Source of the DNA: JAMXLO01 sp037201625
GTDB lineage: Bacteria > Pseudomonadota > Alphaproteobacteria > Acetobacterales > Acetobacteraceae
Length of the DNA stretch: 64,000 bases
Assembly (NCBI GenBank): GCA_037201625.1
Contig: JBBCGR010000003.1
Span: 2,046,001-2,110,000, forward strand
Direction: 5' to 3'
Position 1 is the first letter of the stretch, and every line of letters starts with the position of its first letter. Under the pieces are notes generated by a model. The model had not been told where the DNA came from, did not search any database, and worked only from the letters and a program-made list of their open reading frames with translations. Below are positions 58,868 through 64,000 of this stretch, one piece after another. A program made the translations under genes and the position numbers.

Positions 58868-60451
58868 TCAGGCGCGTTTGACGTTCCAGAATGTCGCGAA
58901 GCCGTTCAGGATGCCAGTGAGGCTCGTGCGATAGGCGGTCAACTGTGTGTACTGGCCCAGCGGGTAGTAGGGCACGTCGGTCATCGCCTGGCGCTGGATG
59001 TCGGCGCAGATTGCCTGCTGCGATGCGAGGTTGGGTGCGTCGAACCAGGCGTTGCGCAGTTCCTCGATGCGCGGGCTGACGCACCAGCCGGGCCACGACG
59101 AGGGCTGGTCGCCGTTGCCGCGCATGGCGATGTGGCCGGCGGGATTCAGGTGGTCGGTGCCGGCCCAGCCGGTGATGAAGCTGCTCCAGCCGCCCTGCTC
59201 GGTCGGCTCCTTCTTGTTGCGCCGCTGCAGCATGGTGCCCCAGTCGGTCGCGACGTAGTCCACGTTCATGCCGATGCGGCTCATGGTCTCAGCCATCACG
59301 TCGCCCATTGCCTTGATCTGCACGTAGTCGGTGGCGATCAGCATCACCACCTTCTCGCCGTTGTAGCCAGCCCGCTTCATCGCCTCCTTCAGCTTCGGAT
59401 AGTCGCGCTTGCCCATCAGCGGCTCCAGTCCGGCATCCGAGGCCATCGGCGTCTTCGGGCTGAAGATGCCAAGCGGCGTGTAGAACATCGACGGATCGTC
59501 GCCGACGATCGCCTGCATGAACTCCGCCTGGTCGATGCTGGCCATCAGCGTGCGGCGGATCTCGGGGTTGTTGAACGGCGCCTGCAGGTGGTTCGGCCGC
59601 ATCATCTGCACGCCGCCGCTCGGGTCGAGCACGCGCACCTTGATCGCATTCGTCTTGTTGAGCAGCGGCATCAGGTCGGTGGTCGGATTTTCCCACCAGT
59701 CCTGCTCATTGTTCTGCAGCGCGGCGGCCTTGGTCGCGGCGTCGGGGATGGTGGTCCACTCGATGCGCTCGAAATGCGTGACCTTGGGGCCGGCGGTCCA
59801 GTCGGGCGTGCCGCTGCTGCGCGGCTGGTACTTGTCGAAGCGCTGGTAGACGTTGCGCGCGCCGGGCACGCGTTCGTTGGCAACGAAACGATAGGGCCCG
59901 CTGCCGACGATGTCGGTGATCTGCTTGAACGCATCGGTGTTGGCCAGCCGCTCGGGCATCATCGCGCACATCGGCGAGGGCGACTTGCCCAGCGCGTCCG
60001 GCAGCAGCGGGAACGGCTTCCTCAGGCGGAACTGGATGGTGCGGTCGTCCGGTGCCGAGAGTTCGTCGGTCGCCGCCATCAGCGCATCGCCCATCGCATC
60101 CCGTCGGGCCCAGCGCTTGATGCTGGCGACACAGTCGCGCGCCAGGACGCGTTCGCCGTCATGCCAGAACAGGCCCTCGCGCAGGGTCAGCTTCCAGAGT
60201 TTGCCGTCGTTCTCGGTGACGAAGCCTTCCAGCATCTGCGGCGAGATCTTGAAATTGCCGTCCTGGCCGAACAGCGTATCGAACACGAGGTAGCCGTGGT
60301 TGCGCGTGACGTACGCGGTGGTCCAGTGCGGATCGAGGAAGGCCAGGTCGATCTGCGGAATGAACCGCAGCGTGGTGGCGGTCTGCGCGCGCACTGCGGC
60401 GGGCAGCGCGAGTGAGGCCAGTGATGTGGCGAGGAAGGCGCGTCGCTGCAT
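58868..60451 (-). CDS. ABC transporter substrate-binding protein (peptide/SBP_bac_5 type)
   Basis: 527 residues from ATG 60451. Signal MQRRAFLATSLASLALPAAVRAQ carries a twin-Arg (RRAFL) suggestive of Tat export. TLRFIPQIDLAFLDPHW, the WKLTLREGLFWHDGERVLARDCVASIKRW lobe (~100), DDRTIQFRLRKPFPLLPDAL and QNNEQDWWENPTTDL mark the extended-solute (dipeptide/oligopeptide) class. It ends in TSLTGILNGFATFWNVKRA. No permease or ATPase genes are adjacent in the window; the ligand is unknown. Confidence 0.88.
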   Translation of the reverse strand: MQRRAFLATSLASLALPAAVRAQTATTLRFIPQIDLAFLDPHWTTAYVTRNHGYLVFDTLFGQDGNFKISPQMLEGFVTENDGKLWKLTLREGLFWHDGERVLARDCVASIKRWARRDAMGDALMAATDELSAPDDRTIQFRLRKPFPLLPDALGKSPSPMCAMMPERLANTDAFKQITDIVGSGPYRFVANERVPGARNVYQRFDKYQPRSSGTPDWTAGPKVTHFERIEWTTIPDAATKAAALQNNEQDWWENPTTDLMPLLNKTNAIKVRVLDPSGGVQMMRPNHLQAPFNNPEIRRTLMASIDQAEFMQAIVGDDPSMFYTPLGIFSPKTPMASDAGLEPLMGKRDYPKLKEAMKRAGYNGEKVVMLIATDYVQIKAMGDVMAETMSRIGMNVDYVATDWGTMLQRRNKKEPTEQGGWSSFITGWAGTDHLNPAGHIAMRGNGDQPSSWPGWCVSPRIEELRNAWFDAPNLASQQAICADIQRQAMTDVPYYPLGQYTQLTAYRTSLTGILNGFATFWNVKRA

Positions 60452-60503
60452 GTGAAGTCCCCCAGATTTTGTTGGTGGACGTTCCGTCTCCCCGGGGGAA
60501 AGC

Positions 60504-61355
60504 CTAGGCGCTGCCGCCGACGGGGTGCAACGGCGCTCCCGCGGCCAGGGAGTGCCGCGCCAGGCGGTCGAATTCCGCAACGCTGAGCGTCTCCGCACGG
60601 CGCTCCGGCGCGATGCCGGTCTCGCGCAGCAGTGCCTCGCCGCCGATCGACTTGAGGGAGCCGCGCAGCATCTTGCGCCGCTGGCCGAACGCCGCCGCCG
60701 TCAGCCGCTCCATCGCGGCGAACAGTGCCGGGTCCGGCTGCTCGGGCAGCGGCGTAAAGCCGACCACGGCGGAGAACACCTTGGGCGGCGGCACGAAGGC
60801 CGAGGGTGGCAGGCGCAGCAGCAGGTCGGTGCGGCAGGTCCACTGCGCCAATATGGACAATCGTCCATATGCCGACGTGTCCGGCGCGGCGCAGATGCGG
60901 TCGGCGACCTCCTGCTGGAACATCAGCGTCAGGCGCTCGAACGAGGCCGCCTGGCGCAGCCAGCCGATCAGCAGCGGGGTCGCCACGTTGTACGGCAGGT
61001 TCGCCACCACCTGCCGCGGCGCCGGCACCAGGGCGGGAATGTCGATCGCCAGCGCATCGCCAGCCAGCACACGGAGCCGCGGGCCGGCGTCCTGGGCGAG
61101 TTCCTGCATGGCACCCACCGCGCGGGCGTCCAGTTCGATCGCCGTCACGCTGGCGGCGTCGGACTCGAGCAGCGCGCGCGTCAGCCCGCCGGGTCCCGGC
61201 CCGACCTCCACCACGTGACGGCCGGTGAGCGGGCCGGCCTCGCGCACGATGCGCTGGGTGATGTTGGCGTCGAGCAGGAAGTGCTGTCCCAGCGACCGCC
61301 GTGCCGCCAGCCCGTGCCGCGCGATGACGTCGCGCAGCTTCGGGGCGGCGGTCAC
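60504..61355 (-). CDS. rsmA: 16S rRNA (adenine(1518)/adenine(1519)-N6) dimethyltransferase
   Basis: 283 residues. Starts LRDVIARHGLAARRSLGQHFLLDANI. SAM-binding VVEVGPGPGGLTRALLESDA, catalytic ANLPYNVATPLLI (NLPY) and MFQQEVADRI, SAYGRLSI with AQWTC are standard. Makes two neighbouring dimethyladenosines near the 3' end of 16S rRNA. Overlaps surA by 4 bp. pdxA, often between surA and rsmA, is absent. Confidence 0.96.
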   Translation of the reverse strand: MTAAPKLRDVIARHGLAARRSLGQHFLLDANITQRIVREAGPLTGRHVVEVGPGPGGLTRALLESDAASVTAIELDARAVGAMQELAQDAGPRLRVLAGDALAIDIPALVPAPRQVVANLPYNVATPLLIGWLRQAASFERLTLMFQQEVADRICAAPDTSAYGRLSILAQWTCRTDLLLRLPPSAFVPPPKVFSAVVGFTPLPEQPDPALFAAMERLTAAAFGQRRKMLRGSLKSIGGEALLRETGIAPERRAETLSVAEFDRLARHSLAAGAPLHPVGGSA

Positions 61356-62662
61356 GCGCCGCTGGCGCGCATGTCGATGTTGGCGTGGCGGCGAAGGTTC
61401 GCGAGCAACTGGCGCGACAGCAGCTCCACCCGGTCGTTCAGCAACTGCGCCGTCACTTCCTGCTTGCTCTGCTGCGCCAGGTTCTTCTGTTCACGCGAGC
61501 AGACGATCAGTACTGCGATGCCTTCGCCGGTGACCAGCGGCTGGCTGGCGCGATCGTACGGCAGGCTGGCGAGCAGTTGGCGGAATGCGGGCGGGTTGAC
61601 CGCCTCGAGCCGCACGTCGCCGGGATCGGCCGGGCGAGGGGAGTTGTTGGCCTTGGCGACCTGCTCCATCTGTTCGCAGCTACGGACGCTGGCGCTGAGG
61701 CCTCTTGCCTTCTCCAGCATCTGCTTCTGCTGATCGGTCGGGGCCTGCGGATTGAGCGGCGCGGTGAACGGCAGGAAGGTCTGCCGCAGCGCCACCACGG
61801 TGCCGATGTCGCGGCCGATCTCACGCTTGCCCTGCATCGTCACGATGGAGAATCCGCCGGCCACCTTTACCGGATTGCTGATCGCGCCGACCGGCATCTC
61901 GGTGACCATGCGTGCGATCGCCGGATCGAGCTGGTTCGGCTGCACCCATCCCAACTCGCCACCGGCCAGTGCGGTCTGGTTCTGGCTGAACTGCGCCGCG
62001 ACGACGGGGAAGGGTGCGCCCGCCCGCAGTTCGGTGATGACGGTCTCGGCGAAACGCTGTGCATCGGCGGTAGCGGCAGGATCGTTGACCGGAATGAAGA
62101 TTTCGCCGATGCGGTATTCCGGCTTGCCCACGAGCCCCGACTGCAGGCGCTGCTGCTCGGCCACTTCCGCGTCGCTGACCTTGAGCTGGTCGCCGAGTTG
62201 CTCGCGCAGGACCTGCGTCCAGCCAAGCTGGGTGCGCAACTGGTCGATCAGGGTGCGATAGCCGGCGCCGCCCGCCGCCAGCCTGGCGCGCAGCGCGCCC
62301 GACGGCAGGTTGTTGCGCGATTCGATATCGTGGATCGCATCGGCGATCGCCTTGTCGGGGATGACGATATGGCGGCGCTGCACTTCCTGCATGCGCAGCT
62401 TCTCGTCGATGAGCTGGCGGGTGATCTGCTGCTTGAGCCGGTCCAGCACTTCCTGCGTCATCGGCAGGCCTGTCGACAGCGCGAACAGCCGCGTCCGCGC
62501 GTCCACATCGGCATTGCTGATCACTTCGCCGTTCACCACGGCCACGATCCGCATCGCCTGCGCGGCCGAGGCCGGCGGCGGAGGGGCGGCGACCGCGAGC
62601 GCCGCGATCGGTTGCGCGAGCAGCAGCGCAAGCGCGCAGCAAACGGAGTGTGTGGTAGCCAT
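61352..62662 (-). CDS. surA: periplasmic peptidyl-prolyl isomerase / chaperone SurA
   Basis: 436 residues with a signal peptide (~1-26). The N-terminal chaperone domain reads IVAVVNGEVISNADVDARTRLFALSTGLP and the LPSGALRARLAAGGAGYRTLIDQLRTQLGW region. A parvulin-type PPIase domain follows (~180-280; EYRIGEIFIPVNDP, FPVVAAQFSQNQTALAGGELGWV). A C-terminal helical segment ends ANLRRHANIDMRASGA. Escorts outer-membrane proteins such as LptD, whose gene is upstream; it overlaps rsmA by 4 bp. Confidence 0.93.
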   Translation of the reverse strand: MATTHSVCCALALLLAQPIAALAVAAPPPPASAAQAMRIVAVVNGEVISNADVDARTRLFALSTGLPMTQEVLDRLKQQITRQLIDEKLRMQEVQRRHIVIPDKAIADAIHDIESRNNLPSGALRARLAAGGAGYRTLIDQLRTQLGWTQVLREQLGDQLKVSDAEVAEQQRLQSGLVGKPEYRIGEIFIPVNDPAATADAQRFAETVITELRAGAPFPVVAAQFSQNQTALAGGELGWVQPNQLDPAIARMVTEMPVGAISNPVKVAGGFSIVTMQGKREIGRDIGTVVALRQTFLPFTAPLNPQAPTDQQKQMLEKARGLSASVRSCEQMEQVAKANNSPRPADPGDVRLEAVNPPAFRQLLASLPYDRASQPLVTGEGIAVLIVCSREQKNLAQQSKQEVTAQLLNDRVELLSRQLLANLRRHANIDMRASGA

Positions 62663-62688
62663 GGACCTCGCTATCTCCCGGTAGGCTA

Positions 62689-62724
62689 TTTGCAGGCGGG
62701 GTGTTTGCAGACGAGCATTTGCAG
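62689..62724. repeat. three TTTGCAG motifs in the lptD-surA gap
   Basis: TTTGCAG at 62689-62695, 62704-62710 and 62718-62724, spaced ~15 bp, in the 82-bp intergenic region; ATCTCCCG also occurs twice there. Possible operator or slippage remnant. Confidence 0.5.
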
Positions 62725-62744
62725 GTGGAGCAATCTCCCGCTGG

Positions 62745-64000
62745 TCAGAGCGCCTTGAAACCGAACTGCCCGACCGTCTTGAACGTCATCTGCACCAGCA
62801 CCGTCGTTGCGCCATTATCCCCGTTGAAGCTGGTATAACGCTTGGAGAAGCGGAAATCCAAGATATAGCACTCATCTTCGTAGGCGGCATCGGCGCCCAC
62901 GGCGACCATCTCCCGCAACTGGATGTCGCGCCTGGCGTAGCCGCTGATCCGGTACTTGCCCCAGTTCGATGACACGCCGACCGTGACCTCATTGCGGGGA
63001 GTGAAGAATGACGAGTTCGGCGGCGGCGGCAGCGGCTGGTCGAACAGCGTGTACGGGTTGTAGGTGCTGTAGAAATACCCGGCGCTGACGGCGAACTTGG
63101 CGACGCCCACAGTGGCCTGCGCGTCCGCCATCCTGGTCGCCAGGTCCCGGTGGTCGAGGCGCGTGCGGTAGGTCAGGTTGAGCCAGGTGGTCGGCGCCAG
63201 CGAGGCGCGGGCGACCACATCGGACACCTGGTCGTGCAGGCCGGTCTCCACCGGGAACAGATTGTCCTTCGTGGTGCGATAGGACTGGCCGATCAGGCCG
63301 TCGAAGGTGGTGCCGCCGAGATACCAGGCGCCGTGCAGCGCGACGTTGGCGCGCACGCCGCCCTCCAGCCGGTCGATCCCGGGGAAGCGGTTGAACGAGA
63401 ACAGGTTCGCGTCGGTGAACTCCAGATCCAGGCTGTCCTCGTTGGGAAAGCGGTTGATCTGGCTGTTGCCGGTCTGCGGCGCCACGATGAGCTGGGCGAT
63501 CGGTTCGATAAGCTGGGTGCCCCAGGCACCGGAATCGCGCATGAACGGCCAGCGGGCCTCCAGCGCCGCCTGCGGCTGGGCACGCGCCGAGTTGATCTGG
63601 GCCTGCGGGGCAAAGTTCGGCTGCTGGTCGAAGGCGGTGGCGTTGTAGGCGGCGACGTCGCTGTGCAGCGTGACCTTCCACAGATCGCCCAACTTGCCGA
63701 CGAACGGCCGCGTCCAGTTGGTGGTGAGTGCCAGGCGCCGCGTGTTGGTGCCGACCGTGCGCAGCACGTTGAACGCGCTCATGTCGAGGCTGAAGCGGCC
63801 GCCCCACGAGTCGGGCTGGCCGAAATAGCTGTACTCGTAGCGCGGCAGGACCAGCGGCAGCTTGCTGCCGACGATCGTCTCGTTCAGGCCCTGATAGAAC
63901 CGCACGTCGAACCGCGAATAGGCGCCCTGGCCGAAGCCTTCGGCATAGACCTGGCTCGCCAGCAGGTTCGGATCGCTGCCGAGACGACCGCCGAGGCGGA
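62745..64000 (-). CDS. lptD: LPS-assembly protein LptD, C-terminal part
   Basis: Reading frame stays open to the right edge, so the 5' part lies outside. About 418 C-terminal residues are visible, all beta-barrel: FGQPDSWGGRFSLDMSAFNVLR, NETIVGSKLPLVLPRYEYSY, KVTLHSDVAAYNATAFDQQP, and the closing EDECYILDFRFSKRYTSFN then TTVLVQMTFKTVGQFGFKAL. The pair of Cys normally used in disulfides is partly outside. It threads LPS into the outer membrane with LptE. The lptD-surA-rsmA order is conserved in proteobacteria. Confidence 0.92.
   Translation of the reverse strand, partial: RLGGRLGSDPNLLASQVYAEGFGQGAYSRFDVRFYQGLNETIVGSKLPLVLPRYEYSYFGQPDSWGGRFSLDMSAFNVLRTVGTNTRRLALTTNWTRPFVGKLGDLWKVTLHSDVAAYNATAFDQQPNFAPQAQINSARAQPQAALEARWPFMRDSGAWGTQLIEPIAQLIVAPQTGNSQINRFPNEDSLDLEFTDANLFSFNRFPGIDRLEGGVRANVALHGAWYLGGTTFDGLIGQSYRTTKDNLFPVETGLHDQVSDVVARASLAPTTWLNLTYRTRLDHRDLATRMADAQATVGVAKFAVSAGYFYSTYNPYTLFDQPLPPPPNSSFFTPRNEVTVGVSSNWGKYRISGYARRDIQLREMVAVGADAAYEDECYILDFRFSKRYTSFNGDNGATTVLVQMTFKTVGQFGFKAL

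Noticed and set aside
60852..60871. Palindrome ATATGGAC-AATC-GTCCATAT
   Set aside because: It lies inside rsmA and encodes the conserved SAYGRLSI segment. Most likely a coincidence of coding sequence.

Overview
The window is GC-rich (roughly 70 % by eye), densely packed chromosomal DNA. Many genes overlap by 4 bp (ATGA or GTGA). Several features point to an alphaproteobacterium: an isolated F1 operon atpHAGDC without F0 genes, a hemC-hemD-mitofilin-like-hemY block, a free-standing 54-residue aa3-oxidase subunit IV, and a small PgsA-type enzyme divergent from purMN. Acetobacteraceae or a related Rhodospirillales family is my best guess, but this is inference. No rRNA, tRNA, phage, insertion sequence, CRISPR array or replication origin was seen.

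Layout. 0-4.7 kb: 3' part of an rRNA methylase gene (rlmB), a hydratase-family enzyme, a small unknown, a mandelate racemase-family enzyme and two M23 peptidases, the first lacking a zinc ligand. 4.6-8.8 kb (minus): tetrapyrrole block hemC, hemD, a Mic60/mitofilin-like membrane protein, hemY. 8.8-13.2 kb (plus): tsaD, rlmJ, gpsA, murJ. 13.2-16.7 kb: ketopantoate reductase-like gene, trpS, glycosyltransferase. 16.6-18.7 kb (minus): a cobalt-type nitrile hydratase/thiocyanate hydrolase-like enzyme with its beta chain split into two genes, behind a dyad-and-direct-repeat promoter region, preceded by an SH3 protein. 18.9-25.6 kb: one giant secreted-type protein (2217 aa; nidogen-like region, 13 Calx-beta repeats, Ig-like repeats, RTX end), with five nearly identical 354-bp tandem repeats. 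25.6-30.7 kb (minus): atpHAGDC with two intergenic palindromes. 30.8-36.8 kb: HEAT-repeat protein, adaptor/permease/ATPase exporter, SDR enzyme, SPOR lipoprotein. 36.8-44 kb: flavin oxidoreductase, GFA protein, then a siroheme and sulfite-reductase operon (precorrin-2 dehydrogenase, cobA, cysJ, cysI, small membrane protein). 44-51.8 kb: a decayed alcohol dehydrogenase gene, MFS transporter, small unknown, second enolase-superfamily gene, alpha/beta hydrolase and a two-subunit CoA-transferase. 51.9-57.9 kb: DoxX, AI-2E-type permease, phosphatidyltransferase, divergent purMN, chemoreceptor, aa3-oxidase subunit IV. 58-64 kb (minus): VOC protein, peptide-type binding protein, rsmA, surA and the 3' part of lptD.

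Functionally most of the window is housekeeping: heme and siroheme synthesis, ATP synthesis, purine synthesis, translation and rRNA modification, and envelope biogenesis. The accessory content most worth attention is the split-beta nitrile hydratase-like operon, the giant Calx-beta/RTX protein, the mitofilin-like gene within the heme operon, and several extragenic palindromes. Calls rest on reading protein motifs without database searches.
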